A stretch of DNA of 64,000 nucleotides from Pseudo-nitzschia pungens (GCA_037355855.1 CM074767.1:1736001-1800000), one strand, 5' to 3'. Counted from the stretch's first letter, positions 9,996 through 21,471 are shown. Notes: generated from the letters alone by a model not told the origin. Translations and numbers: made by a program.

Positions 9996-12571
9996 CGTAG
10001 TAGTTTGATGACGATCAAACGATACCAGAGAGTTAATTGCCCAACCCAAATGAAGTAATTACTACAGAATTCCTATCAGCTGTCCCTCGGTTTCAGTAGA
10101 AATTAGTAGTCTGGGACGTAGAACCGGGGGACAGCTGATAGGAATTTTGTAGTACTATTATTTCTCATTATCCGTATCACATGTTGTAAAATTTATTACG
10201 AGACAACTTCTATTTCATAGAAACTTGTCGCAGTAAAATGTCCGAGACCTATTCAATACCCAAACCCAATTTGAAGAATCGTTCTTAGTACCATTTAGAT
10301 ATCCCTCAATACGTTGTTGACACACAGTACCATCATGAGGACAACTACTAGTACTAGAAGTACCAATTGACGTTCTATTAATAGTGCCGCGCCAATACTG
10401 ATTATCAACCATATTCCTCCTACTAGAATTAACAACAAAGCCCCCAAATCTTGTATTATATTAGTAGTAGAGCTGTGAAGATTTTTTGATACACACATCA
10501 CCAGTGCAACAAACAGCAAGTTGCAATGCTGCACCAGCTGACACCATTGCAAATGAACAGGGGATCACTATACCAGATGTAACAACAATTAGTACTGCTG
10601 GTTAAGTGCAACAGGATTCGTTGAAGGCATGCATATCATCACTCCTCCTACACTCTGGCTGCCTCCTGAACCCATGTTTCTTCCATCATGATGCAGCAGA
10701 CACTACGAAATAGTAAAAAGTTTGGTGATATTTGCTCTCATCTGTCTCCATCAACAGGATGACATACGTTTTGTAACTGTTGGAATATACCACAAGGTGC
10801 TATGCTGGTGCTTGTCCTAGTACTACTAGTATGTGTAGGACAAACAATCATGCTGTTGTTGCTGCTGCTTCCTACTCGAAGCACGATGAAGGAAGACAGT
10901 CCTATGGTGTTGTACCATGCATGCTACTTATAATCCTTCAACATATTGCATACAAGCAGAGTAGCAATGGAGATAAACTGTATACTGCCATGGGTCTAGG
11001 ATATAGCACTGGTACTATTACTACTACTTGTTGCTTTGAATGGAATTGTTTTGTTATACTTATGAACCTAGCAGTAATATAAGCAGTTCAATTTCTCATC
11101 ATTTGAGCATTATACAAATATGGTGTACTGGAGTGTAAATAAGTTCCTAGGGTATCTAGTAATACTAGTAGTAGTACTAGTACTAGCGTTAGCTACTGCT
11201 GGTGGGAAACTGTTCAGAAAAACATAGCAAAAAGCATTAGCACCCCATTCATTGTCAGGATTCCAGATTCCTCCCTCATTCAATCCACCACCACTAATTG
11301 ATGATTTCAGAAAATGTAGTACCCTCAGTAATAGTAGTACTACTAGTAGTACTACTAGTAGTTCTTGTTGTTCAAGTCACCACAAACACTTCTGATTCTA
11401 GAATCTTCCCTACAAGTTCTCAACTCACTACTCATAGTACTAGTTCTAGTAACTACTTCGTGCTAGCAAGCTAGTACTAGTCATTGATTCCAGATACATC
11501 CCTCGTTCAATTCATTACTTGTTCGTCCAGAATTATTCCTACCGTACTACAAGTTCAATTTACTACCGATACTACTACCCAGTTCTTGTGACTACTAGTA
11601 CTCGGTAAGGCTTACTACTAGTAGTAGTAGTACTAAGTAGTAGTACTAGCCTAGATTAGTGGCAGGAATTGATTCCAGACGCATCCCTTGCTCAATTCAC
11701 TAGTACTTGTGAATGATTCCTAAATGCCCTAAAAGTACGATTCTTCACCACTCCTCATTGCTTTCTTCTGATCTGTCCCTAGTAATTTCAAGTCAACCGA
11801 CACCATAGGACTCAAGCTTAGTAGTTGTACACCTCGTAGTATGGTCTAGGTCCTACTACTATTATCACGGTGCTGTACGGTAAGTCTACTTCAATGTTTC
11901 TAGAATAAAAAAAATTGTCAAGATTCTTCAATCAAAATCGCAGGATCCAATTTCCCAAGTTCACAACCCACAACAAGAAAACCTATTCAACAACGATGAC
12001 CAAAAGTCGACCGAAGGTGTCGTTCCTGCTTGCGAAAACCATCTTCTAAAAAGTTAATTATTATGCGTAGTGATGCATGTGACAAACGAAAACTAATTCT
12101 ACCAAGGGATGAGAAAGAGAACTAATGATGCATCCTCATCCTCATTCTCATCCTAATAATCCTCGATCCGCCGCAGACGACGACGCACTCGCAGAAACAA
12201 AACACAAACCATGACCGAAACCAACCAAATGGATCACTCACCCTCCAAGGCATTCTCTGCTGCAGCTCCATACGGTTTGGAATGCGGTTTGGAATGCGGT
12301 TTCAAATACAACCACAAATGCGATTAATCTTACCGTCGCGTTGTTTCGGATTCCGATTCTGTTTCACACAACATTAATCTCCCGTCACTGCAACCTCACA
12401 TTGACATTGAAACGATTGATTCACGTCGACATTATCACAAATTAGATCCCAACTTGATTGTCAACATCTATCGCTATCGTCTTCGAATCGTAGACGCAGG
12501 CGCAGACGCGAGTCGCATTCTGTCCTTTCCTCATCTCTGCAACAGCAGCAACATCAACATCAACATCAACA
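9996..12571. other. Gene-poor CTAGT/AGT-rich spacer
   Basis: More than 2.4 kb with no supported gene. From about 10780 to 11900 it is saturated with ACT/AGT trinucleotide-derived runs (AGTAGTACTACTAGTAG and similar). It includes one 95-bp MITE. Around 12130-12300 there are CATCCTCATCCTCATTCTCATC and TTTGGAATGCGG repeats. A poly-CAA/CATCAA stretch precedes the F-box gene. Confidence 0.55.
10060..10154. mobile_element. 95-bp TA-flanked MITE, copy 1
   Basis: A palindromic element with termini CTACARAATTCCTATCAGCT and its inverse, flanked by TA on both sides. It is in inverted orientation relative to the copies at 15321 and 61047, as the internal TTTCAGTAGAAATTAGTAG segment shows. TA duplication points to a Tc1/mariner-type transposase acting in trans. 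Confidence 0.85.
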
Positions 12572-14434
12572 ATGATCCTTCCGGTTGGTCGGCGCAATCA
12601 CCATCGCTATCGCTGCCGATCGCAACACCGCAACGCGAGAAAGCATCAAAATGAGGACCGGTCGAACACTGCCACCGTTCGAAATCAAAGACGTTCCAAG
12701 AGCTACGTGAACAACAGTCGCAATCAAAGTCACAAAGCCAGCAGGCCTGGCATGCCACCCGAGGAAATTGTGGCTCCCACGCCTTCGAATCCCGCACAAG
12801 GGTCACCGGCAGCTGTTGCAAACCAACGCAAACAACTACAATCACAATCACAACGACAACCAGCGAGGGACGAAGAGGACGCGGTTTCGGCGGCCCTCGC
12901 CGTCGAGGAAATCGTCGAGCGCATAGTCGGGCATCTGCCCTCGAAGGAGCGACAGCGCTCGTGTCTGCTGGTTTGCAAGTTGTGGAAGCGAGTCGTGACA
13001 GGAGGCTCGTTCCTTCCCCCTGGTGTTGCGCATCGAAGCCATTCCAACAAAGTACCGCGACGCGAATCATCATCATCGCTGGCACCCGAGACGATGCACC
13101 AAGCGCGGGACGGGTGAACAAACACAAGCATCGAGACCGCGATCGCGACGACAACGAAAGCAAAAACGAAAATGCAAATGAAAGCGACGACGTCATTTGG
13201 TTCCCCCTTTGGAACGTCGGCAACCTCCCGCAAGCCGTGGCAGCTCGGACGACGAAACTGATTCTGGTTCTAAAATTCGTTCGGGAGCATGCCTCTCGCA
13301 TCGATCTGAACGATTTTTGCTTTTGCGGGGGACAATTTTCCCCCTTTCTCCGCCGGTTTCCGAACCTCCAGGACCTGACCATTGTGTCGGAGTACGCCGC
13401 GGACCAGTTCGTGTCGATTCTGGGGCCACCCTCGGCCACGGATCGAATCCAGATCCCGTCACTCACGCGGATCCACTACGAAGAGACCAACGCCTCCAAC
13501 TGGAGGAAGTTCCACCCTCAAGGCCTTTGTCGAACTCGCGCCGAACCTCCAGGTCTTGGTGCTCCGGGAGAACATTCTGCGCCGCTGGGACGCGAGGGAC
13601 CCGCTCTTTCCGGCCGAGTCTCTGGACGACCTGCTGCCGCTGGCTGGATCACTCCGGGAACTGGTGCTCTTCAACCGGCACAATATCCGCGGGAACTTTG
13701 GGGCCTTCTTGGAGCGCATGCCCCTCCTAGAGTCCTGGGATGTCTTTTGTTTTGGGGTCCCGATGGGACGCTGGCCGGAGGTCTGCGGGAAGGAATCGTT
13801 CCAGACCTTTGAGGACAATGCCTGCCGACAGGTCAACGTGAACGAGCCGTCGCACTTTGTCCGCTTGCTCAAGGACGAAACCGAATTCCTGCTGACACTG
13901 CAGGAGATGGTCGTCTCGTGGTTTTTGAAGCTCGACGATCCGAACCTGCACCCGTGGAAGACCCGGATCCCGGTCATGGTCGGATACCTAGACGCGCTCG
14001 TCCGGGAATACTTCGAGGGACACTTTTACGAAGACCGCCCGGAGCGTCTCCACCCGCTGCCCACGCTCCAGAACCTGCTGCAGGTTGTCGATGCCTCTCC
14101 TACCGACGAGTCGTCGACGACTCTTTCTTCGGTGGTGGTCGGGCAGCACAAATATCCCGGCTACTGCTCCTTGTCCAGGCGCGAGACCCAGCGACGCAAC
14201 TTTTTCCGCGTGGTCCAGCCCTGCATGGAGCTCTGCTACCGGGAGTTTTTGCACCACACCGATTTCGATCGCTACGGCTACTACAACTACAACTACAACG
14301 CCTTGCGGGCGCTCTGCCAAAAGTGGCAACTGCGGCGTCTCGTCCGGCGCATATCCCTCGCCCAGGACCGCTATCGTCGGACGGCCTGGTTGGAAACGAG
14401 ACCAGCGCGCGATGACTTTCGTGTGTTGGTATGA
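12572..14434 (+). CDS. F-box protein with LRR-like body, frame interrupted
   Basis: A Gln/Arg-rich N-terminus leads into an F-box at about residues 109-145 (VEEIVERIVGHLPSKERQRS then LLVCKLWKRV), the Skp1-binding motif of SCF ubiquitin ligase substrate receptors. The following body has leucine-rich-repeat-like segments (FPNLQDLTIV, APNLQVLVLREN, SLRELVLFNRHNI, MPLLESWDVF). The long C-terminal region (GKESFQTFEDNA to FRVLV) is unassigned. The frame is not continuous. It changes near the C5 run at 13016-13020, near the AATCATCATC repeat at about 13066-13076, and near 13507-13530. Taking one extra base at each site gives about 619 aa. The first two could instead be a single -1 change. No GT-AG intron obviously explains the third. 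Start is uncertain: ATG 12572 is the longest choice, and ATG 12752 (MPPEEIV) is a plausible shorter one. Confidence 0.7.
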
Positions 14435-15320
14435 GCGCCGTGCCGTTGCAGGCGCACCCGAAGCACCCGGACGTACAGTGCAGTGCGGTACTGGCACGCT
14501 CAACACAAACACACAAACGCACTGCTGCTTTGCGATGTTTTGTTCCACAAAAAAAGAGCAATGACAACGACGATGATTGGTTATGCCTCTTGTATTGGTG
14601 CTGTAAAGAAAATTATTGTTTGCACCTTTCTCTTGCTGTTTGACTAAAACAGGGACAGAACCAGCATCATATTAATAGCAAGATACTAATGCTAGTAGCA
14701 TATTGAAGAACATGTTTCTTTGGATGTCCACAAGGGAGGTTTTCTTGCAAGTTGCTTCTCCTGCTATCAGCAGTTGCAAGAAGCTTACAGTCAGCAGCAT
14801 TAAACTTCTTGTAGTAGCCAGTGACTGTTCTTCACCATAGTAGTATATATCCTTATATTACTAACACAGAACAGAACTCTTCTGGCAACAGGTCAAGAAA
14901 CATTCCAAATGGAAGCAAAAAGAACACAATACTAGGAGTTCTTGTTGACAGGTTGAGATGCCTCTGCACGAACCCCAAGTCGCCAAAAGCATCTCTTCCG
15001 ATTTTTATTCACGGAGGACTTCTTTCAACAAAAAACGTTCCTGCTACCGTCCGGCACTGGTAGTAGTAGTAGTAGTGGTGCCGTATGGTGAGAGCAGAAG
15101 GTATTCATTGATCATACTACTATTAGTCCTCGTATTATGGACGGTAGTACGTTAAACAAGCACGAGTAGTTTGTGAGCTCATCGCGAATCAATCAACAAT
15201 CTCAATCATCATTCATTTCTCAATCATTTACTTCGTATCTCTCAATCATCTCAATACCCGACATACCGGTACGATAACCTTATCCGTATTGAATATCGGT
15301 ACCGTACCGTGCGGTACTGG

Positions 15321-15415
15321 TACTACAAAATTCTTATCAGCTGTCCCCCGGTTCTACGTCCCCGGCTACTAATTTCTACTGAAACCCGGGGACAGCTGAT
15401 AGGAATTCTGTAGTA
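15321..15415. mobile_element. 95-bp TA-flanked MITE, copy 2
   Basis: The same element as at 10060-10154 but in the opposite orientation. TA-CTACAAAATTCTTATCAG begins it and TAGGAATTCTGTAG-TA ends it. The length is identical (95 bp including the TA at each end), and the two halves can fold into a near-perfect hairpin with a CTACTAATTTCTAC centre. Confidence 0.9.
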
Positions 15416-15968
15416 CGTACTTTTACCTCAAAATACGAACTACGAGTGCTCGTAGGTAATACGAAGTAACTTACTACAGTAGAAGCAAGGTTCCTCCGTT
15501 GACGGAGTCGGAAGCCAAGTTTATCACACGTAGGGCGCGCTTGTTTTTGAATCAATCCGGTTTTCGGTCCGTTGCCGTCACCGTTCGGATAAATAGATTC
15601 TGATACGTAAGCAGTCTTACGGCAAGATATCTCCTCGGCGCGAAATTTTGTTTTTAGAGAGCTTCACGCTCGAGTCAAAAAATTCGAAAGAAATTTCCGT
15701 CCGGAACGGTCCGGAACGCATTCGCTTAGTGGAAATTGCGGATTGCGGATTGCGGTTTGCTGTCGTTCCAGTTTCCAGTTTATGGGTTCACATACTGTAC
15801 CGTATGATCATCAATCAAATTCGAAAGGACACTGGGATACGGTACGGCACGTTGGTAGTAAGCGAGAATACAGAGTCCACTTCACTTCCGTGTCGCAATC
15901 GAATAACGAAGGGAGCAAACCAGACCATGAACTACGAGTAGATGATACCGAAATAAGTAGCTGAAACC

Positions 15969-15998
15969 CATCGAATCGAATCGAATCGAATCGAATCG
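15969..15998. repeat. (ATCGA)n run upstream of the 16022 gene
   Basis: Six ATCGA units lie about 25 bp before the ATG of the 689-aa gene, in its presumed 5' UTR. A second such run lies at 48443-48484. Confidence 0.85.
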
Positions 15999-16021
15999 GT
16001 CCACTCGTGTCCGTCGCAGCG

Positions 16022-18091
16022 ATGGCTCCTGCCTTCCGCACAACAGAGCCACGGCATGCAGAGCTATTTCACTTTGAGCATCCCCTAGTCTACGCAATGC
16101 TGGTGGACGACCGGGCCCGGGCATTGTCGAGCGTCCGGAGCGAGCTCGCTTCGAGGGTTTTGCGCTTGCGCGAGGAACACGAGAACATCGAACTCCAGCT
16201 CCAGCAGCGGACAACCCCTCGTTCCACGTTGAATCTCGATTCCCAGAAACAAAATTCCAACCTGGGATCGAAACAGCGGATGAAGCATCAGGCCTGGTTG
16301 TACAAGCGGACCTCCAAAAAACGAGACCTGGTGCAGATAGAATCCCTCTTGGATCTGGCCAACGATTTGCACACGCTTTCCAACGAGCTCAATCCAAAAA
16401 TCTTGATTCAAACGATCTGGTGGCATCGAAGTCAAAGGATTGCCGGGGAGAAAAGCGGGGACTTGGCTTGCAACAACACGAGCAACCCCGAGCGGGACCG
16501 CCTCTGGAATGAGCTTTGCACCGTCTGCCTGAAACACAGACTCCTCTCCCAATCCGTGCGAGAGCGACTCGATCGCAAGGAGGGAAACATCGAAAGTGGC
16601 TCGTCCTCCTCGTTCTCGGCATCGGTCAGCTCGTTCCTGGGCGAGGCAAAAGGCCGGGAGGAAGCCTCGTTCGTGTCCGCGCTCCAGAGGCTTTGCGGCG
16701 AGTTTTGTGCCTGCGACAGCTGCCAGGGACTGTTCCACGAGGAATACAAGAAAGCGCTCTTTGTTGAGGTCAGCGAACGACACGAACGCCTCCTCAATGG
16801 TGTCGACGCTGCTATCCATACTAAGAATCCTTTGCTCACGAACACCAGCGTTCTTTGTATTTATTGCTGGTATCTGAGAACCCGTGAGCAAAATCAGAAG
16901 CAAAAACAAGTACAAGTACAAGTACAAAACCGCAATCCGCAGCCAACCATATTCTCCACGAGGAACCTTGATGGAGCGAGAACATCCGAAACACCTCCCG
17001 AGGTTACTTCGAGCAAAAGGGCCGAAACAGACCGGAAACCGTCAGCCCCGGTCACAACTCCCATTCGCCCGGCTTCGGCTGCAACGTCCAGCAGCATAAA
17101 AAAATCCGATCACGATAGAAAAGGCGAACCGCAATCGACGAAACCAAGTCACGGGGCAAAATCCCAAACCAAACAACATTCTTCCGTACTCGATAGCGCA
17201 CGATTCCAAGCAACAAGAAAGCAGGTTCTTCGGGACCGAATGCCAGACAGTCACGAAAACAATCACCAGTGGCAACCCGAAGCAAATGACGCGGAGGCGA
17301 GCCTGGTTGATTCCGCCGAAGAGTGGTCGATGCAGTCGTCACTGTCGACGAATCTGAGATTCGAGATGTGCGAAAGCCCGAGGTCTCGCAAACTGACCCG
17401 GAGGGGCGGCAATAGTGGAGCCGGATCGCCCCCCACCCACCCCAAATTCGAAGATCGAGAGAGGGACAAGGCATGCCTATCAACGTCGGCTCCGAATCCA
17501 CCGGGAACGTCGACGACTGCTGCCAGAATTAGTCGCATTGCTTCCATCAAATCACGAATGAACAGCTGCTCCGTCCTGGACATGGATGAGACCTCCAGGA
17601 AGTGGAATGACAACAGCTTGAACCGATATGGATCGTTGGATTCGTCGATTTGCAGCAACTCCATAACCGAATCTCTTTCCCTCGAGAGTAATCAGTCACA
17701 CGCTACCAGCACCGCTTCTACATTGGAGTCATCGATCCATTCCACCGCGGATTCCCTTTGGTCCTTCTCTTCGATGGGATCGACTACCAGTGTCGATAGG
17801 TCTGTGGTTTCGACAACCAGCGAGAGGAGCATCAAGAGCGCTATGAAACAAAAAAGTTTGCTGGATTCCATGGCCTCCTGTTCCCCCACCAAGGTGCAAG
17901 ACTTTCCGTGCGCCCTTCCTACCATGGACCGGAACAAATCCACGAAACAGGTACGCTTTCAAATGCCTCTCGTGGACGAGGAGGGACGTGCTTCCAAACC
18001 AACAAAGCACGACGATCGGAATGCATCGGTTGATCTGGAAGCGGATCAGCTGTATTTTTGCAATTGCGATAGATTGTGGCACGCGTTCTGA
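16022..18091 (+). CDS. Protein of unknown function, 689 aa
   Basis: I do not recognise this family. The N-terminal ~285 residues look folded. They are helical and charged (ARALSSVRSELASRVLRLRE, a predicted coiled coil) and contain a Cys-containing stretch (LCGEFCACDSCQGLFHEEY) and a hydrophobic patch with cysteines (SVLCIYCWYL). From about residue 290 onward it is low-complexity, with a QKQKQVQVQVQ stretch followed by long Ser/Thr-rich, probably disordered sequence with many SS, TS and STAS clusters. A short conserved-looking C-terminal tail follows (QVRFQMPLVDEE then LYFCNCDRLWHAF). An upstream in-frame GTG exists, but ATG 16022 (MAPAFRTTE) is the first methionine codon. It may be a phosphorylated regulatory or scaffold protein; no function is claimed. 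Confidence 0.75.
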   Translation: MAPAFRTTEPRHAELFHFEHPLVYAMLVDDRARALSSVRSELASRVLRLREEHENIELQLQQRTTPRSTLNLDSQKQNSNLGSKQRMKHQAWLYKRTSKKRDLVQIESLLDLANDLHTLSNELNPKILIQTIWWHRSQRIAGEKSGDLACNNTSNPERDRLWNELCTVCLKHRLLSQSVRERLDRKEGNIESGSSSSFSASVSSFLGEAKGREEASFVSALQRLCGEFCACDSCQGLFHEEYKKALFVEVSERHERLLNGVDAAIHTKNPLLTNTSVLCIYCWYLRTREQNQKQKQVQVQVQNRNPQPTIFSTRNLDGARTSETPPEVTSSKRAETDRKPSAPVTTPIRPASAATSSSIKKSDHDRKGEPQSTKPSHGAKSQTKQHSSVLDSARFQATRKQVLRDRMPDSHENNHQWQPEANDAEASLVDSAEEWSMQSSLSTNLRFEMCESPRSRKLTRRGGNSGAGSPPTHPKFEDRERDKACLSTSAPNPPGTSTTAARISRIASIKSRMNSCSVLDMDETSRKWNDNSLNRYGSLDSSICSNSITESLSLESNQSHATSTASTLESSIHSTADSLWSFSSMGSTTSVDRSVVSTTSERSIKSAMKQKSLLDSMASCSPTKVQDFPCALPTMDRNKSTKQVRFQMPLVDEEGRASKPTKHDDRNASVDLEADQLYFCNCDRLWHAF

Positions 18092-18905
18092 AACCAAGAC
18101 GCCAAGTGCGACCCTGATCAGATGCGGTGTGTCAGCGCGTGCCTGTATGTGAATGCTGCAACCGCGCTTCGACGTGGGAAATAGACTTATATCTAGAAAG
18201 AACCATGGTGCAATTTTTGTGAAACTTAAAGGGCATAGACGAAAGGTGTGACTACGATTTGCTGGTTGTGTGGCCAATCGGAGTGTAGACGATAGATTTG
18301 TGGAAAAGTATTAATCAATATAATAAATTATATATTATAGAATTGTACGGCCATGCTCCCTGTAGACTCACTGTGTTCCTCTCCTTCTGATGCTATCGCT
18401 GTTGCTGTCACGCCCGCTCTTACTCCCCTCCAGCCCATCTTGTCCCTCATCCCTCCGTGGTACAGATGCCACTGTCGATTCAAGCGAAGCCCGTACCGGT
18501 ACCTTATTTGCCGCTCGCTGCGGCTAAACCTCCCCTCGATCGCTCGCTGTTCCTCCCATCGTTTGTCGAACCTGGAAAAATGCCTATATCGCTCATAATT
18601 TTCATTACGTGTAATCAATACTTTAACAAAGCAGGGCGACGCCGCAAAACAATCAACTGCAGAGCTCACATTTTCAAGCCCCGCTCACTGAATTGCAACT
18701 GCTGCAGTCATTGCCAGCACGAATAAGACCCCCCTGTTTCTCTGCTGTCGAACCATTGGATTGTTGTATTGCGTTCATCATCATCATCAACGACGACGAC
18801 GATCCCTCCACTCGTTCGCCACTTTATGCCTCCACTACTATGAGATAACATCAACGAGCCTCTGGATGGTCCCGACGACAGCATCTCAAAACCAGGAATT
18901 TTCCC
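18092..18905. other. Intergenic spacer, no gene seen
   Basis: The stretch after the 689-aa gene holds only short unsupported open frames on both strands. There are small CGACGACGA and CATCATCATC runs near 18775-18800. No RNA gene or mobile element was identified. Confidence 0.5.
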
Positions 18906-19118
18906 ATGAGTGTATTCGATGATGTTTCATTCTCTGTAAACAGAAGCAACAGAAAAGACCTCCTACATGTGGTGACAGAGACACTGTTGCACGACATCAA
19001 TCACCAGTGTGACGAAGCAGAGAGACGAAAATTATTATCGTTATTTTTTCGTGCCATCACACGAACTAAGTACGAAGAAATAACAAGCCACGTGGAAGAC
19101 TACCATTGGTACGGTTAG
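18906..19118 (+). pseudogene. Short coding remnant leading into the 197-bp repeat array
   Basis: A 70-codon frame (MSVFDDVSFSVNRSNRKD to SHVEDYHWYG) ends at TAG 19116-19118. Its last residues, VEDYHWYG, correspond to ELQDHYWYF at the end of each downstream repeat unit. In the +1 frame right after the stop, the sequence continues as ARPKHLYVFHSSNG, which recurs in every unit. The remnant therefore looks like the first part of a gene whose 3' portion was tandemly duplicated and has lost its frame. No domain was recognised. Whether it is still expressed cannot be judged. Confidence 0.45.
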
Positions 19119-19868
19119 TTGGGCACGACCCAAGCATCTGTACGTGTTTCATTCATCCAATGGGACATCATTATCTACAAACATGATACAAGAGCTACGT
19201 GGTGCACTTGTCAGGGTCCGTCGAGCTTTTTCGTTGGAAGCAGCGAAAGGCCCTTCTGCAACACGAACAAAATGTCACCAAACTGAATTGCAAGACCACT
19301 ATTGGTACTTTTAGTCCGGCACGACCCAAGCATCTGTACGTGTTTCATTCATCCAATGGGACATCTTCTACTGACATCGTGCAAGAGCTACGTGGCGCAT
19401 GTTTCAGGGTCCGTCGAGCTTGGTCCCTGCAAGCAGCGAAATCGCTGCACTTCTGCAACACGAACAAAATGTCACCAAACTGAATTGCAAGACCACTATT
19501 GGTACTTTTAGTCCGGCACGACCCAAGCATCTGTACGTGTTTCATTCATCCAATGGGACATCTTCTACTGACATCGTGCAAGAGCTACGTGGCGCATGTT
19601 TCAGGGTCCGTCGAGCTTGGTCCCTGCAAGCAGCGGAATCGCTGCACTTCTGCAACACGAACAAAATGTCACAAAACTGAATTGCAAGACCACTATTGGT
19701 ACGTTTAGTCCGGCACGACCCAAGCATCTGTACGTGTTTCATTAATCCAATGGGACATCTTCTACTGACATCGTGCAAGAGCTACGTGGCGCATGTTTTA
19801 GGGTCCGTCGAGCTTGGTCCCTGCAAGCAGCGAAATCACTGCACTTCTGCAAGAACAAGTTCACAATT
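19101..19868 (+). repeat. Four-copy 197-bp tandem repeat
   Basis: Four direct copies of a 196/197-bp unit, anchored by the motif ATTGGTAC-NNTTAG at 19116, 19312, 19509 and 19706. Copies 2 and 3 are almost identical. Copy 1 is more diverged and copy 4 is degenerate at its end. Each unit can encode a 65-residue segment (ARPKHLYVFHSSNG, IVQELRGACFRVRRAW, ELQDHYWYF), but only with frame changes. The array ends about 35 bp before the ATG of the DUF6824 gene, so it occupies that gene's promoter or 5' UTR. Confidence 0.85.
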
Positions 19869-19903
19869 TTACAAAACTGCCATTTTGAACGCCTTCTTCT
19901 CAG

Positions 19904-20602
19904 ATGACAACAACCACTACCTTTGACCCCGATCGTGATGTATTGCTTGGACGTGGAGCGCATGGAAACCACAACGTCGGGAATATGTGGTACAGAGATC
20001 TCGTTGCGGGTTATTTAGACGCCTACGTGAATGCTCCGATGACTGGAAAAGATGACATTGCCAAAGCTATGGTCAGCTTTGTTTTGGATGTCCGCAGAGG
20101 GAATTTCATGAGGAAAATTGAGAACACCGACCAGTGGAAAATCGTCGACTTCAAGGAAGCCGTGAGAAGTGTTAAGCAGTGCTTCCGTGACACGCACCGG
20201 AAGCAATTGAAAGCAGCGGTGCGTGCCGAACGGCAACGACAAGCACAAGGAGTGGGGCGAGTCGTTTCGGCTGGAGAACAACAATACGATGGCTCACTCG
20301 ACAACCATGTCTTCGACGAAACCATCCCGTGGGCGGTCGCCGAACCAATCCCTGACGAGGAGAATCCGGACAGAGATGACGGAACGAATCATCAGAATGA
20401 GGCAACAAGCAACGAGCAAGCCATCTGTGCCAATAACTCGTCTGAAGAAGACGGTCGCAACAACAACTCGGGCGGAGACGGAACGAACCAGGACGGTGAT
20501 ATCGATGCCGTGGACAACGGAGTCCTCACTTGGGAACGCGTGGTGGAACACTGTGATAAAATAATCTTCGGTGAAAATGACACAGAGCTAGAGGAATTCT
20601 AG
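19904..20602 (+). CDS. DUF6824 domain protein
   Basis: A 232-aa protein with a DUF6824 domain at about residues 8-100. The family signature is visible: FDPDRDVLLGRGAHGNHNVG, then WYRDLVAGYLDAY, IAKAMVSFVLDVRRGNFM, and W-K-I-V-D-F-KEAVRSVKQCFRD. The family is expanded in diatoms and its function is unknown; a DNA- or protein-binding regulatory role has been guessed from its conserved basic/aromatic core. The C-terminal half is acidic and Asn/Asp/Glu-rich (SSEEDGRNNNSGGDGTNQDG), probably disordered. A sequence resembling a 3' splice site (CCTTCTTCTCAG) lies directly before the ATG, so a 5' intron or additional upstream exon is possible. Upstream is the 197-bp tandem array. Confidence 0.8.
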   Translation: MTTTTTFDPDRDVLLGRGAHGNHNVGNMWYRDLVAGYLDAYVNAPMTGKDDIAKAMVSFVLDVRRGNFMRKIENTDQWKIVDFKEAVRSVKQCFRDTHRKQLKAAVRAERQRQAQGVGRVVSAGEQQYDGSLDNHVFDETIPWAVAEPIPDEENPDRDDGTNHQNEATSNEQAICANNSSEEDGRNNNSGGDGTNQDGDIDAVDNGVLTWERVVEHCDKIIFGENDTELEEF

Positions 20603-21457
20603 AGGCGGGATGATTCCTTGCCACCCGGACAAATTGACAGCATATCCGGGTACTCTGCCTTTGCTCCATGAACAGTACAAGAAGGGAAAATCTTACTATT
20701 GGAGTGACTCTCAAAAACGGCTGAATCGAATCGAAGAAGTCGAAGAATCTTTCCAAAATCTATCCAGTGAATTTATTTTTTATGAAATCATTTCTTTTTT
20801 GCTGGTTGAGAGATAACTACTAGTAAAAAGTAAACATTCACTCCATTACAAATTACAATGCAGTAATTACTGTTATAGGAGACTTAAACCCATGCTCTAG
20901 GAATATGGACGGAGGCTCTGAAATTATTGGTACCTACTTCATACTAATACTGGTGTAGTAGTACTACTAGTAGTAACCTTACTACTAATATCTAGTACTA
21001 GTTGAATTCGTAGTCATAGTATGATGGTGTCACGTCATTTCTTTCGTGTCATGTTCGAAGCAACAAGTTAGATAATATGGAACGAGTTACTACTACTAGT
21101 AGTACTAGGAGTGCCACCACTGGTGGTAGTAGTCAATTCCAATGAGGTCATTCTCGAATCGACGTTTGATAGGTCCTTAATAATGTGGCTGCTTGAAACA
21201 TTAACAAGGATAGGTGAAGAAGACCAAGAGGTAGTAAATATTGGAACAGCAGCAGGTCAAGAAATTGTAGTAGAAACTAGAAGAAAATAAGGATCAGGTA
21301 AAATATACAGTTGATAGGTCAGGAATCAGCTGCTGGTGCTACTAGTACTGGTACTAGTCAATAATTCAATCAAATACGATGCTAAAATCAAAGAATGAAT
21401 TATGGGAACTCCATTAGATTCATCAGAACGGGGTCGTCTACTGCTGTTCAATCTTTC
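20603..21457. other. Intergenic spacer, CTAGT-rich
   Basis: This lies between the DUF6824 gene and the tRNA cluster. A short open frame at 20610-20816 (HPDKLTAYPGTLPLLHEQYK) could be a 3' remnant or downstream exon of the DUF6824 gene but has no independent support. From 20935 to 21370 the sequence is rich in ACTAGTAGTAC-like words. Confidence 0.45.
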
Positions 21458-21471
21458 AAAAAAAAGAAAAA
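21458..21471 (-). terminator. Pol III T-run after tRNA-Leu
   Basis: On the minus strand the tRNA-Leu 3' end is followed directly by T5-C-T8, a strong RNA polymerase III terminator. Confidence 0.8.

Larger units (their letters stand above)
14435..16021. other. Intergenic spacer with MITE
   Basis: This lies between the F-box stop and the 689-aa gene. It contains AGTAGTAGTAG runs (about 15060-15075), an AATCATCTCAATCA-rich stretch (about 15180-15260), one 95-bp MITE and an ATCGA pentanucleotide run just before the next start codon. No gene was recognised. Confidence 0.5.

Noticed and set aside
10215..11082. Small open frames in the CTAGT-rich spacer
   Set aside because: Short, of random composition, and overlapping on both strands, with no domain or splice structure.
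19109..19118. 10-nt micro-introns (GTACGGTTAG, GTACTTTTAG) in the tandem array
   Set aside because: They start with GT, end with AG and would restore the frame, but 10 nt is shorter than any spliceosomal intron I know of, and copies 2-3 still need a second frame change.
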